Of a stretch of 64,000 nucleotides of DNA, positions 45,465 to 54,815 are shown in pieces. This DNA comes from JAHEEL01 sp963785245. Lineage in GTDB: Bacteria > Actinomycetota > Acidimicrobiia > Spongiisociales > UBA5794. Position numbers and translations under genes: made by a program. The DNA is taken from positions 430,365 through 494,364 of the forward strand of contig CAWAUO010000006.1 in assembly GCA_963785245.1 (NCBI GenBank), read 5' to 3'. The number at the start of each line of letters is the position of its first letter. The first letter of the stretch is position 1. A model generated the notes under the pieces. That model was not told the origin of the DNA, did not search any database, and saw only the letters and a program-made list of their open reading frames with translations.

Positions 45465-46766
45465 CTAGGCGCGGTCGCCGATGTGAGCGTTGTGGAAGAA
45501 GCCACTCCACGTGAACGGCTTCGTCGCCTCTTCGTGACTCGGCGGATAGACCAGCGCAGTGGCGATGGCCCCCAGCACACATGCGACCGCGCAGATCACA
45601 AATGCCAATGGGAAGTTGCCGATATCGCCGAGCGCACCGCCGAGGATCGGGAAGATGATCCCGCCTGCGCCGTAGGAGAGGAACACCCACGGATAGTTCT
45701 GCCCAACTGACTTGTCGCCGAATTCGTCGGCCGTCAGGGCCGGGAACAGGGCGAAGTTGCCGCCGAAGTTGAATCCGATGAGAGCGGCTGCAAGGTACAG
45801 CGTGTACTCGCTGCCGGCCATCGGGATGAAGGCCAACAGGAACATGGCCTGGGTCGCGGTCATGAGGATGACCGAGCGCTTGCGGCCAAGGCGGTCGCTC
45901 ATGAGGCCCCATGTGATCCGGCCAATACCGTTCGCAAGGCTGAAGAAGACGGCCATTGCCAAACTGGCGATGTCGTCGGCTTCCGCCTTGACCATCCCGC
46001 CATCGACAAGTGCCTCGACCGGCCACAGTTTCATGAGTCCGATCGCCATCAAGCCGGCCCCGGCACTCACGGCGAACGTCAGGAAGACAAGATAGAACTG
46101 AGGCGTCCGGAGCATCTCCTGTGAGGTGAAGTTGGCGCCGCCCACTCCCGTAACCTCGGGAGGCGTGAATCCGACGGGTAGCCAGCCCTCTGGCGGCATC
46201 TCCATCCAGATCGAACCGATGAGAACCAACACGGCGAAGGCAATGCCGTAGACGAGGAAGGTTCCGTCGAGACCGATGTTGTCGATCAGGTTGCCCCAGG
46301 TGTCAGCGATCTGGATCCACCCGAGGGCGCCGAAGCCGAAGCCGGCGACGGCGGCGCCCGAGATCATGCCCTTGTGGTCGGGGAACCAGCGCATACCGAC
46401 GGCGATCGGGACGACGTACGCGAGTCCGATGCCGGAACCGCCGATGAGTCCCACACCGATCAGGACGATCCAGAAGTTGTCTCCCCCACCGATCGCCGCG
46501 ATCGCGTACCCAAGGCCGAGTGTCACGCCACCGGCCATGGCGAGTTTGCGGGGACCGTAGGTGGGCAGCTTCCGGCCTGCGAAGACCATAACGATGGCGA
46601 ACATCGCGAGCCCTACCGAGAACACGATCTGGGTCTGCGTCTTGGACCAGCCCGCGTCCTGCAATGCGGGGGTGAATACCGACCAGGCGTAGATGGCGCC
46701 GAGGCAGAGCTGGATCAGCACTGCGCCAAGAACCACGAACCCTCGATTGCTAACTCGTTGCGCCAT
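45465..46766 (-). CDS. OFA-type MFS transporter (oxalate/formate antiporter-like)
   Basis: Major facilitator of 433 residues with twelve helices, resembling the oxalate:formate antiporter family. The N-terminus reads QLCLGAIYAWSVFTPAL, a hallmark of OFA members, and the loop MSDRLGRKRSVILM lies in the second half. The conserved arginine and lysine residues that bind dicarboxylates in OxlT were not verified. No oxalate or formate enzyme genes are close, so the substrate is only suggested to be a small organic acid. Confidence 0.85.
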   Translation of the reverse strand: MAQRVSNRGFVVLGAVLIQLCLGAIYAWSVFTPALQDAGWSKTQTQIVFSVGLAMFAIVMVFAGRKLPTYGPRKLAMAGGVTLGLGYAIAAIGGGDNFWIVLIGVGLIGGSGIGLAYVVPIAVGMRWFPDHKGMISGAAVAGFGFGALGWIQIADTWGNLIDNIGLDGTFLVYGIAFAVLVLIGSIWMEMPPEGWLPVGFTPPEVTGVGGANFTSQEMLRTPQFYLVFLTFAVSAGAGLMAIGLMKLWPVEALVDGGMVKAEADDIASLAMAVFFSLANGIGRITWGLMSDRLGRKRSVILMTATQAMFLLAFIPMAGSEYTLYLAAALIGFNFGGNFALFPALTADEFGDKSVGQNYPWVFLSYGAGGIIFPILGGALGDIGNFPLAFVICAVACVLGAIATALVYPPSHEEATKPFTWSGFFHNAHIGDRA

Positions 46767-46863
46767 TCAGGACTTCCTCCTCGTCGGGAACCGCCCCACT
46801 CTGGAGTTCAGCATTCAGCCGGTCGTGCCGAAAGAACGCGTCGCTCGCGGGCCGGGCGGGTGT

Positions 46864-46992
46864 TCAGTTGTTCAGCCAGTGCCGGTAGATCGCCCACCTG
46901 GCGTTGTCGCGGAGAACCCACGTTTCACCAGAGTGGCGGCCCAGACACGCGATTGAGTGTGTCGCACACGGGCCGTCCTCGCTAGGGGACAT
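46864..46992 (-). CDS. Possible small protein upstream of the MFS gene
   Basis: Open frame of 42 codons ending in a plausible protein-like tail (ETWVLRDNARWAIYRHWLNN). It lies in the 324-base stretch 46767-47090 that otherwise holds no gene. There is no clear ribosome-binding site, and the frame continues upstream to 47073. It could be a real small protein or chance. Confidence 0.2.
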   Translation of the reverse strand: MSPSEDGPCATHSIACLGRHSGETWVLRDNARWAIYRHWLNN

Positions 46993-47090
46993 CGACCCGA
47001 CCATGCGTTCCGTCTCATTGCACACTCGGCGTCCGCTTCCCCGGCCGCAGCTGCGAGATCGCAGTGGGTTCACGGTGGTACGGTCGCCAA

Positions 47091-47645
47091 ATGGCCACCG
47101 ATACTCGGGAAGCAGCCGACCCCCCGATCCGCCCCGCCGGAGGAGCGGCCGTGCGTTGGTGGTGGCTCTGGACCGTTCTTGCCGTGGCGACCGGAGCGAT
47201 CACCATATCGGCAGCCAACGGCTTCAACATCGTTGATCTGGAACTCGCGTGAACTCTCGAGCGAGCGGACGCTGCCATCACCGGCGCCGACCGCGACGCA
47301 ACCCGGTCGGCGATCTGTTGGGACTTCGCCTTCATCGTCTTCTACACCCTTGCGCTGTCCGCCGCGTCGTTGTGGGCGCGCCGGCACTTCAAGAGTCGGC
47401 TCGGGTCGAAGGCCGGTCTCCCCGTCGCCATCGGCGCCGTCGTCGCAGGCATGTTCGACATCGTGGAGTATCTATCGATGCTCGGATACCCGAACGGCTG
47501 GGGCGACTGGTCGGGATGGATACCGCTCGCGACAGCGATGGCGATCCCGAAGTTCCTCCTCGTCGTCATCAGCGTCGCCTACATCCTCATCGGCATCGGG
47601 ATCTGGGCGTTCGGTTCACTCGCAGATCGCCGTCGCCTGCGGTAG
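47091..47645 (+). pseudogene. Four-helix membrane protein interrupted by an in-frame TGA
   Basis: A single frame from the ATG at 47091 to the stop at 47645 (185 codons) is broken only by TGA at 47250-47252. Before it are 53 residues ending in AANGFNIVDLELA with one helix (WWWLWTVLAVATGAITI). After it the same frame continues with coding quality (TLERADAAITGADRD, then IVFYTLALSAASLW, IAVGAVVAGMF-like and LVVISVAYILIGIGIW helices). One C-to-T change in CGA would create the TGA. Either a recent nonsense mutation or a sequencing error. No recoding signal is visible. Family not recognised. Confidence 0.6.
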
Positions 47646-47671
47646 CTCCGCACGCTCGGACCACACAACGA

Positions 47672-47698
47672 GTGGGGGAGGCCGACGGCCTCCCCCAC
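47672..47698. terminator. Very strong bidirectional terminator hairpin
   Basis: A perfect 12-bp stem, GTGGGGGAGGCC (47672-47683) with GGCCTCCCCCAC (47687-47698), encloses a 3-base loop. It lies between the convergent membrane-protein and PASTA genes. This is the clearest terminator of the window. Confidence 0.8.
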
Positions 47699-47734
47699 AG
47701 TCACTCGATTCAGTTGTCGGACGTGTTCGCCTCG

Positions 47735-49459
47735 CTAGCCGTCGGAGGCCGGGGGCACCGGTGGCGGCGGCGTCTGACCACCACCGTCGTCTGTTGTCAC
47801 GGTCTCGCTATTCCGACCCGCGACAAGCCACCAGACCAATGCCACGATTCCGACAACGCCGAGTCCGATGAGAACCCATCCCCACCACGGGAAGCCGCTC
47901 TCTGCTTCCTCGGCCGCCTGATCGGTCGACACGCCTGCCGCAGGGATCAGGAACGTTGCGCTGTATTCGCTCCCGTCGGCAGCCGTGCCCTCCACCAGTA
48001 GGTTCTCAACCTCAGTCTGACGGTCACCGAGGGCGAACGATTCCCACCAGACACCGTCATCTTCCACCGGGATGGTTGCCGTCAAGCCGGTTTCAATCAC
48101 CCTGAGCTGTGTCGTAGAGCCGGGCAGGAAATTGAGACCGGTCGTCGTCATGAGGCGATTGGTATCGACGCTCACTACGACATACGGTTCGCGAATCAGG
48201 GGACTCAGCTGAGCCACTACCTCGGAGCCAAACTCGGCCATCTCGCCCGGTTCGGGTGTTTGCCCAACCACGATACCGTTGGGATCAGGCGCGTCCGGGT
48301 CCTCGACGAACGTGATCGTCAGCCCAAAGTCCTCTGCGAGCGCCGTCGCCTCGCCGGTCGTCATCCCGATGAACTCGGGAACTTGGACATCCTCCGGTCC
48401 GGTCGAGACCGCCATGTCGACGGTTGTCTCGGGTGCTACCTCGGTGCCGGCGGAAGGATTGGTCTCGATCACGAGACCGGCTTCCACCTCGTCGCTTGCC
48501 TGCTCGCTGGATGTGACTACGAAGCCTTCGGCCTCGAGCGCGGCCTGCGCATCGGCCTCGGCGAGACCGGCAACGTCAGGCACCGGGATCGTCACCGGCG
48601 CCTCGGGGCCGATCGAGACTGCGATGGTGACGGTTGAGCCCGCATCGACTTCCGTTCCAGCGGCCGGATCGGTCTCGATGACGAGGCCCGCTTCGACCTC
48701 GTCACTCGACTGCTCGCTGGTGGTCACCACGAAGCCTTCAGCCTCGAGAGCGGCCTGTGCATCGGCCTCGGCGAGACCGGCGACATCCGGCACCGCGACC
48801 TTGTCCGGTCCTGGATCAGGAGGATCGGTCGGAGTCAGCGCCGCGATCAGATCGGTCATCGAGGGGATCGCTGCGATGGCAATTGCCGGCACCGCGTCGG
48901 CGCTGATGGCAAAGAAGTCGGTGTAGGAGTCGCCTCCCAGCGTGGGAGAGACATTGACTTCACTGATCGTCATGGAGATGGAAGTGTCCGCGTCAACCGT
49001 CGCAAGATCGGTCCCTTGTCCGGGATCAAGCGGCACCGGTGCACCGCCATCGACGCTGACGTCGACGGGAGCATCGGTCGCGTTCCAGACCCGGTATCTC
49101 GCCAGGTCGGTTCCGATGGGAGCAACGTCGATCGGATAGGCCGTTGCACCGCTCGACCCGAACCCGGAGGCGACCGTCTGGGCGGAACCGGCCGTGACGT
49201 TGACATCCACGTTCGGTCCGCCGGTGAAGGCAACGTTGTACGACGCCGCCGGGACCGTCACCCCGTCGGCCTCCGCGTAGCCCAGGCCCTCGGCAATGAC
49301 TTCATCTCCGGCCGATACACCGACCGGGTCGGCGCTTGCACCGTTGACTGCCGCGAGATACCCGACGGGATCGACTTCCTGTGCTCCAGCGGAGACGGCG
49401 GCGGACAGGAGCCCACCGACCATCGCGACGACGAGCACGACCCGACTCATTGATTTCAT
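47735..49459 (-). CDS. Secreted, membrane-anchored DUF4397/PASTA protein
   Basis: Cell-surface protein of 574 residues. A signal peptide ends near residue 26 (SAGAQ). A DUF4397-like domain covers about 30-185 (YLAAVNGAS, RYRVWNATDAPVDVSVDGG). Three PASTA domains lie at about 221-284, 291-354 and 357-420, the first two almost identical. A further domain precedes a C-terminal membrane helix (WWGWVLIGLGVVGIVALVWW) and a short charged tail. PASTA domains bind cell-wall muropeptide or beta-lactam-like ligands in kinases; here no kinase domain exists, so a wall-anchoring or adhesion role is inferred. Confidence 0.85.
   Translation of the reverse strand: MKSMSRVVLVVAMVGGLLSAAVSAGAQEVDPVGYLAAVNGASADPVGVSAGDEVIAEGLGYAEADGVTVPAASYNVAFTGGPNVDVNVTAGSAQTVASGFGSSGATAYPIDVAPIGTDLARYRVWNATDAPVDVSVDGGAPVPLDPGQGTDLATVDADTSISMTISEVNVSPTLGGDSYTDFFAISADAVPAIAIAAIPSMTDLIAALTPTDPPDPGPDKVAVPDVAGLAEADAQAALEAEGFVVTTSEQSSDEVEAGLVIETDPAAGTEVDAGSTVTIAVSIGPEAPVTIPVPDVAGLAEADAQAALEAEGFVVTSSEQASDEVEAGLVIETNPSAGTEVAPETTVDMAVSTGPEDVQVPEFIGMTTGEATALAEDFGLTITFVEDPDAPDPNGIVVGQTPEPGEMAEFGSEVVAQLSPLIREPYVVVSVDTNRLMTTTGLNFLPGSTTQLRVIETGLTATIPVEDDGVWWESFALGDRQTEVENLLVEGTAADGSEYSATFLIPAAGVSTDQAAEEAESGFPWWGWVLIGLGVVGIVALVWWLVAGRNSETVTTDDGGGQTPPPPVPPASDG
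48398..48799. repeat. Two near-identical direct repeats encoding PASTA units
   Basis: Units at 48398-48589 and 48608-48799 encode PASTA domains 2 and 1, sharing about 25 consecutive identical residues in their N-terminal halves (PDVAGLAEADAQ and AALEAEGFVVT). The high identity suggests recent duplication or gene conversion within the gene. Confidence 0.8.
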
Positions 49460-49663
49460 GTTGGTACCCCAATCTTTCGCCGACCGACGGCCGAGCGCTC
49501 TCGATGATCCAGTTTCGCCATGGTATCCCAGGTCACCAACACCGACAGCCTTTGCGCCCGCGTCGAAAGACAGAGATACATCCCATACCTTCGGCGGTCC
49601 GGGGACGACACTTGACTGCGCGTCGGAGCATCCACGCGGGAGGCGCTCGGCGGCCGCTTCGGG

Positions 49664-49924
49664 TTGCGGCCCTTCAAGCTACCGGGGATGCAGAACGTTG
49701 GTCCGGCGCTTGCCGACGTCGGCACACCATTCGGTCCGGGCATCTCGATCGTCGGCAACGGGACGATGGGTACGTCAACGTCTCTCGCCGGGCACTCGAT
49801 CGTCGAAGCCGACAGCATGGACGGCGTCAGGGCCCTCGCGGAGGACCGTCCGTCCCTCAGCGAAGGCAAGGGCAACTTCGCGGTCGACGTCTACGAACTC
49901 ATGACGGTCCCGATGATGGACTGA
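49664..49924 (+). pseudogene. YCII-related protein fragment lacking its N-terminus
   Basis: Frame of 86 codons whose residues (GPALADVGTPFGPGISIVGNG, HSIVEADSMDGVRALAED, DVYELMTVPMMD) match the C-terminal two thirds of YCII-related proteins, usually about 120-150 residues. The first strand of the fold and the initiating Met region are missing, and the same frame has a TGA at 49613 just upstream. An internal ATG at 49688 could start a shorter product. No upstream frame supplies the missing part, so this is most likely a remnant. Bases 49460-49663 show nothing else. Confidence 0.5.
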
Positions 49925-49943
49925 CGAACTCGACGCGACCGGT

Positions 49944-50909
49944 TCACACCTGACTGTTCGCATCGGAATCTGCGTTCCACCAGCGCAGAATCCGGAGTGC
50001 CCGGAGCGTGTTCCATCGACCGGCGACGCTGCCCGGTTCAAGGGGGAAGAACGTCTCGCCGGTGTACTGACTGCCCTTCCCCCACCGACCGTCCGATCGC
50101 CGGCTGGACTCCACGATCTCGATCGCGCCTGTTGCGCGGGGATCGGGAACGGCTCCAGCAGCGCGGAGATGGTCGAGTCCGCGCATGATGTCGTAGTGCC
50201 ACCGAGGCGGGAAGTGGAAGGTGGTCCAAGCCTCGTTGATCACTTCATCCGTCCGGTGGGAGCGGAAGAGGCGGTGGTCGAGCATGAACTCGTGCCCCCG
50301 AGCGATCGCAGCGTCAGCATCGCCCGACCCCGTCAATCGCTTCCACGCCAGGAGTCCTTCGAGAACCGAGATCGTGGTGTGGAACGACGAGTGGGTAGCC
50401 CCCTGGAAATCCCGGCAGTTCCAACCGCCGTCTGTCATAGCGGCGGAGATAAGGAGCTCGGCGATCGAGTCGACCCTCCGGTCGCTGCCGTCAAAGGAGG
50501 AGCCGATCGCAAGGACCATGCCGTTAACGCAACGCTCCGCGTACCGGTGCCTCGCCCAATACGAGACCCCACCCTCGAACCACTTAGCCTCGTCGAGGAG
50601 TCGCTGGCACCCGGCGATGACCCCGGGACTCGACGGGGGTAGGCCGAGTCGTCGCAACAGGAGCAGGGTGTAGGTAGTCGAGGTCCACTTCGGGGTGTAG
50701 AGCCCGCCTCCCCAGGTTCCTGCCGGATCCTGCAGGTCGAGCAACCGTCTCCCCCACCCGCCGCGTTCGACCTCGGCCCGGGTCGCACTCCACACCGCAT
50801 CATCCGCGCCGAGCAAGTCGCGCTGGCACTGCCAACGGACCGCCGGGTCGCCGGCGTTCAACCACTCGAGCACCTCGTCCCTCACCGTGACATGGTCGGT
50901 CTCCCGCAT
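49944..50909 (-). CDS. Terpene-cyclase-fold (alpha/alpha barrel) protein
   Basis: Protein of 321 residues with repeated QW-like elements (GTWGGGLYTPKWTST, DGGWNCRDFQGATHSSFHTT, GRWGKGSQYTGETFFPLE), the layout of squalene-cyclase/prenyltransferase-like alpha/alpha barrels. The DxDD motif of true squalene cyclases is not seen, so it is unlikely to cyclise squalene. I start at the ATG at 50909; the frame to 50999 covers a divergent small gene. Function unknown; related proteins are soluble and annotated only by fold. Confidence 0.7.
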   Translation of the reverse strand: MRETDHVTVRDEVLEWLNAGDPAVRWQCQRDLLGADDAVWSATRAEVERGGWGRRLLDLQDPAGTWGGGLYTPKWTSTTYTLLLLRRLGLPPSSPGVIAGCQRLLDEAKWFEGGVSYWARHRYAERCVNGMVLAIGSSFDGSDRRVDSIAELLISAAMTDGGWNCRDFQGATHSSFHTTISVLEGLLAWKRLTGSGDADAAIARGHEFMLDHRLFRSHRTDEVINEAWTTFHFPPRWHYDIMRGLDHLRAAGAVPDPRATGAIEIVESSRRSDGRWGKGSQYTGETFFPLEPGSVAGRWNTLRALRILRWWNADSDANSQV

Positions 50910-50977
50910 CTCCGGCGCAAGTCGTTTCGCTCGGCCTCCGTCTCGCTCAACTACCGTCGACGAGGGAGGAGGCCACG

Positions 50978-51118
50978 ATGCCCACCGACTCGAAGCCAAC
51001 CAATGACACGATTGTCGAATTGCTCGAGCGCGTTCTCGCTGAGATCGAGACCCTCAAGGATGGTCAACGCGAAATTGCCGACGACATCCGGAAGCTTGCG
51101 AGCACGACCGGCAGCTGA
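50978..51118 (+). CDS. 46-residue predicted helical protein
   Basis: A short gene with an excellent ribosome-binding site: GGGAGGAGG ends 5 bases before the ATG at 50978. The product is acidic and amphipathic with a heptad-like core (TIVELLERVLAEIETLKDG, then EIADDIRKLAS), so it should form a coiled coil. It is divergent from the alpha/alpha-barrel gene, whose start is 68 bases away, and convergent with the small membrane-protein gene at 51132. No family recognised. Confidence 0.55.
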   Translation: MPTDSKPTNDTIVELLERVLAEIETLKDGQREIADDIRKLASTTGS

Positions 51119-51131
51119 GGATCGGCCCGGC

Positions 51132-51317
51132 TCACCGATCCGAATCGGTGCCTCGGGCCTGGTCGATCACGAGACCGACGACGAGCCCGAGGCCGGAAGT
51201 GATCCCGATCCAGAAGGCGGCGCCGGTCAGAGAAAACAGAACAACGCCGATTGCAGCGCCGAAGACGAGCGCCATGCCGATGAGTGCCCCGCTCGGTTCT
51301 CGTGTCCCGCCTGACAT
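51132..51317 (-). CDS. Small two-helix membrane protein
   Basis: Predicted protein of 61 residues with two hydrophobic helices (LIGMALVFGAAIGVVLFSL and WIGITSGLGLVVGLVI) separated by a short turn, a glycine-zipper-like hairpin common in small actinobacterial membrane proteins. The ATG at 51317 is chosen; 51329 is possible. Bases 51330-51639 upstream hold no gene I can support. Confidence 0.5.
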   Translation of the reverse strand: MSGGTREPSGALIGMALVFGAAIGVVLFSLTGAAFWIGITSGLGLVVGLVIDQARGTDSDR

Positions 51318-51639
51318 GCCCGGTCTCACCTCTCAATTCGACGGCGCCATTCGACAGCGGTAGATACGGCTCCGATCGTTCCGGCCACGGTGCATCCTGC
51401 TCGCTGCGGCGGGTACGAACCAGTGTCCAAGGTCCTTCCCCCACACGCCGACATTTTCGCGTAGGGTCGTCAGGGCGGAGGGGGCGGGGACACGACGAAG
51501 TAAGGAATCCAGAAGCGGTGTCCATCTTCGCGTTCAATGGCTCTCGCTGCAGGCGAGCGAGCCGACTACTCATCCCGATCAAGCCCCCCGGCGATCTGGC
51601 CCAGCGACGGTTGGCCGTGGACCGGGGAGGTGCCACACC

Positions 51640-54207
51640 ATGATCCTCGAACGCGGGGAATCGCTGGCTGCGCTCGGACAACTCGTCGACGACCTGGAGT
51701 CATCGGGTGGCCGCGTGGTGCTTGTGCTCGGCGAAGCGGGAATCGGCAAGAGTGCTCTGGTCTCGGAATTCATCACCGGCGTCGAGGATCAAGCGCACGT
51801 CTTGCTGGGATCATGCGACGACCTCTTTGCTCCCCAACCGCTCGGCCCCGTGTGGGACCTCGCGCGACAGGACTCGTCGCTGACCGACCCCTTGCTGGCC
51901 AACGACCGCAGAGGGATCATGGAGTCCCTGCTTGTCCTCCTCAACCGGGGTCTCCGACCGACGATCCTGGTGATCGAGGACATTCAGTGGGCCGACGAAT
52001 CAACGCTCGACATCATCCGGTTTCTTGGTCGCCGCATCACCACAACCAACTCTCTCCTCTTGCTGACGTACCGAGACGAAGCCGTTGGCCCCACCCATCG
52101 GGTTCAGCGAGTGATCGGCGATCTTCCACCGGCCAACATCGCCCGCTTGCATCTTGCCCATCTCTCGGTCGATGCGGTGGCAACCCTGATCGGCGACCGA
52201 CCTTTCGATGTCGAGGAGGTCCTGGCGCTCACCGGAGGCAACCCCCTCTTCGTAGCGGAGATCGTCGCGTCGCAGGATTCCATCATCCCGACGTCGATCC
52301 ACGATGTTGTGTTGTCGAGAGCGTCCAAGGTCTCCAAAGAGGCCCATCGCCTCCTCGCACTCGTCTCGATCATTCCTGGTCCGTCGGAACGAACTCTCAT
52401 CGAGGCAATCCTCAACCCAACGCCTGAGAGCATCCACGAATGCGTGAACGAAGGTCTCCTGACCGTCAGTTCCGACACGATCGCCTACCGGCACGAACTG
52501 CAACGTCGGGCGATCGAGGCATCGCTCGGCGACGCCGAACGCCGCCGACTCAACCAGCAGGTGCTTGCTGCCTTGCCGCGCGAGAAGAATTCGGCGCGCC
52601 TCGTTCACCATGCACTGCAGGCGGACGACGTTGCCGGAATCGTCGAGTTCGCTCCACTCGCGGCGAGAGCGGCGATGAAGATCGAGAGCCACGAAGAGGC
52701 ACTGGCCCACTTCCGATCCCTGCAGCACTACCTCGACCGATTCTCCACGTCCGACCGCGCCAGCATCCTCGACGACTGGGCCCATGAAGAGTTCTACGCC
52801 GACAGCCCTGCGGCCCTGGGAGTCCTATCTGCGGGTATCGAACTTCGAAGATCCCTCAACGACGACCGGAAGCTCGCGCGAGCGCTGACGTTCGCCGTTC
52901 GCGTCAACGTGAGCAATATGAGATCGGATGCCGCCGAGTCTGCATCGACCGAAGCCATCGCGATCCTCGAACCCTACGGCCCAAGCCGGGACCTGGCGCG
53001 AGCCGTCGTCTACCGGGCGGCGCTGACGTGGGTTCGCGGGGACGCCGCTCATCAGACCATTGCGCTCGCAGACCGGGCGATTGACCTCGCCACCGCCGTC
53101 GGCGAAGATCTCGCGATCGCCCAGGCGTTGGGCATCAAGGGCACCGCCGAACTCTCTCTCGGCAATCCCGATGGCCTTCGTCTGTTGGAGGAGGGCCATC
53201 GTCTGGCCGACATTGGCGGCTATCGATATGAGCAGGCGCGTGCGCTTCTCAGCCTGGCTGCTGCCGCCGCCGACAGTCGCGAGATGCAGCGAGCGGCCGA
53301 CCTTGCCCGGCGTGCAGGCGATACGGCGGCACGGTACGAGATACGGACCATCGAGTCGGACGCTCGCGCCATGCACACGGAGACGCTGGTGTGGACGGGC
53401 GAGTGGGAAGCTGCCGAACTCGCCGCATCTGACCTCCTCTATGCGAACCCAAACGCTGAGGCCCTTGCATGCAGGATCCTCGCGACGATTCAGATGCGCA
53501 GGGGACAGGACGGGGCCCGGGCCACGCTCGACCGCATGTGGGCGCTGGCACAGGGCTCAGCCGACTACCCGGTACTCGACGCTGGCGGCGCTGTCCTGGC
53601 CGAGTACGCGTGGCTGACGGAGAGCACCGATTCGTCGCTCCTCTCCGACCTTCGAGGCACCTTCGCCCGAGGCCTGAAGCTCGGAGCGCTCTGGCCGAGC
53701 GACGCTTTCTCATTCTGGTTGTGGAAGCTGGGAATGGTCCCGGCAACAAGCGGTCGGATGTGCGAGCCCTACCGGCTCATCATGGTGGGCAAGGCCGAGG
53801 AGGCTGCTGCGATGTGGGAAACCAAAGGGGTTCCGTATGCCCAGGGACTCGCCCTCATGCACGGTGGCGTTGAGGGGCACGTGCGCGCGCTTCACATCTT
53901 CGACGGCCTGGGGGCGGTCGCGATGGCCCATCGAGTTCGACGGTCGCTGCTTGACGCCGGGGTGAAGCTCTCCCGGGGGGCCGGCAGGTCGACCCGTGGC
54001 AATGCGGCCGGTTTGACGGCCAGACAAGCTGAAGTCCTCGATCTCCTTGCCGAGGGGCTGTCGAATCCGGATATCGCCGAGCAACTGTTCGTATCAGGTC
54101 GCACCGTGGAGAATCACGTTCGAGCGATCCTCAAGAAGCTCGAGGTTCCGAATCGGCAGGAGGCAGTCGCCACCGCTCGAGAGCGTGGCATCCTTACCTC
54201 GGTCTAG
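51640..54207 (+). CDS. LuxR-family transcriptional regulator with AAA ATPase domain
   Basis: Large regulator (LAL/MalT-like) of 855 residues. An N-terminal ATPase has Walker A GEAGIGKS (31-38) and Walker B LVIEDIQWAD (about 107-116). A long helical TPR-like middle (about 300-770) follows, and a C-terminal LuxR helix-turn-helix (LTARQAEVLDLLAEGLSNPDIA, then SGRTVENHV) occupies the last 65 residues. ATP and an inducer usually control such proteins. Its target may be nearby, but the following genes are small or on the other strand. No shift or break was noticed in the long frame. Confidence 0.9.
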   Translation: MILERGESLAALGQLVDDLESSGGRVVLVLGEAGIGKSALVSEFITGVEDQAHVLLGSCDDLFAPQPLGPVWDLARQDSSLTDPLLANDRRGIMESLLVLLNRGLRPTILVIEDIQWADESTLDIIRFLGRRITTTNSLLLLTYRDEAVGPTHRVQRVIGDLPPANIARLHLAHLSVDAVATLIGDRPFDVEEVLALTGGNPLFVAEIVASQDSIIPTSIHDVVLSRASKVSKEAHRLLALVSIIPGPSERTLIEAILNPTPESIHECVNEGLLTVSSDTIAYRHELQRRAIEASLGDAERRRLNQQVLAALPREKNSARLVHHALQADDVAGIVEFAPLAARAAMKIESHEEALAHFRSLQHYLDRFSTSDRASILDDWAHEEFYADSPAALGVLSAGIELRRSLNDDRKLARALTFAVRVNVSNMRSDAAESASTEAIAILEPYGPSRDLARAVVYRAALTWVRGDAAHQTIALADRAIDLATAVGEDLAIAQALGIKGTAELSLGNPDGLRLLEEGHRLADIGGYRYEQARALLSLAAAAADSREMQRAADLARRAGDTAARYEIRTIESDARAMHTETLVWTGEWEAAELAASDLLYANPNAEALACRILATIQMRRGQDGARATLDRMWALAQGSADYPVLDAGGAVLAEYAWLTESTDSSLLSDLRGTFARGLKLGALWPSDAFSFWLWKLGMVPATSGRMCEPYRLIMVGKAEEAAAMWETKGVPYAQGLALMHGGVEGHVRALHIFDGLGAVAMAHRVRRSLLDAGVKLSRGAGRSTRGNAAGLTARQAEVLDLLAEGLSNPDIAEQLFVSGRTVENHVRAILKKLEVPNRQEAVATARERGILTSV

Positions 54208-54244
54208 ACGCCGCGGTTGTTGCCTGTTCCTTGCGGAGCGAGCG

Positions 54245-54487
54245 TCAGATTGCGGGCTGGAATTCTTCGTCCCCATGCTGATCCAACAAGACGACTCGAC
54301 TGCCGATCACGGCAGGAGCCGAACCGTGGATCTTCGCCCCCGCAAGCACGAGAATGCGACCCAGCGCTGATCGAATCGAACCGGGCCCGCTGGATTCACT
54401 CTTCATCCCGCGCACCACCCGATCATGACGGATCTCGGCGTACATCGCTTCCATCTGTGGTTTGACTAGTGCGTGTTGATGAATCAT
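54245..54487 (-). CDS. Possible small conserved protein
   Basis: Frame of 80 codons starting at the ATG at 54487 (HQHALVKPQMEAMYAEIRHD, then a Gly/Ala/Arg-rich C-terminal half such as GSIRSALGRILVLAGAK). It is convergent with the LuxR-type gene and has no clear Shine-Dalgarno. Composition is protein-like, but I know no family. The following bases 54488-54815 contain nothing I can support. Confidence 0.35.
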   Translation of the reverse strand: MIHQHALVKPQMEAMYAEIRHDRVVRGMKSESSGPGSIRSALGRILVLAGAKIHGSAPAVIGSRVVLLDQHGDEEFQPAI

Positions 54488-54815
54488 CAGGCCTCCCAAT
54501 CCGTCTCATCGCCCGTTGCGGCGGCGGTCGCCGGGGTCCCTGCTTCCGTTCGGTGAACGCTCGCTGCCCGTGCTGCGTATGCCCCCCGGCATACGCTGCC
54601 TCCGCACTCCGAACCTATCAGCGGTCGCTGTCCCTTCTATCCCTCATCGACACTCAGAAGAGATGCTGGAGCACCCATTTCTGGTGTGGTTCGGGAAGCA
54701 CCCTCAGATGCGCTCCGGTGCGCGGTACCGGGACGGCCAGCTCCTTGCAGCGCGTCTCGATGAGTCGCCGGCACGATTCGTCACACCACGGCCTCACCGT
54801 GGATAGGATCGAACC

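Noticed and set aside
47250..47252. TGA as selenocysteine or another recoding
   Set aside because: No selenocysteine-insertion hairpin is visible after the TGA, and the protein is an ordinary membrane protein without redox motifs.
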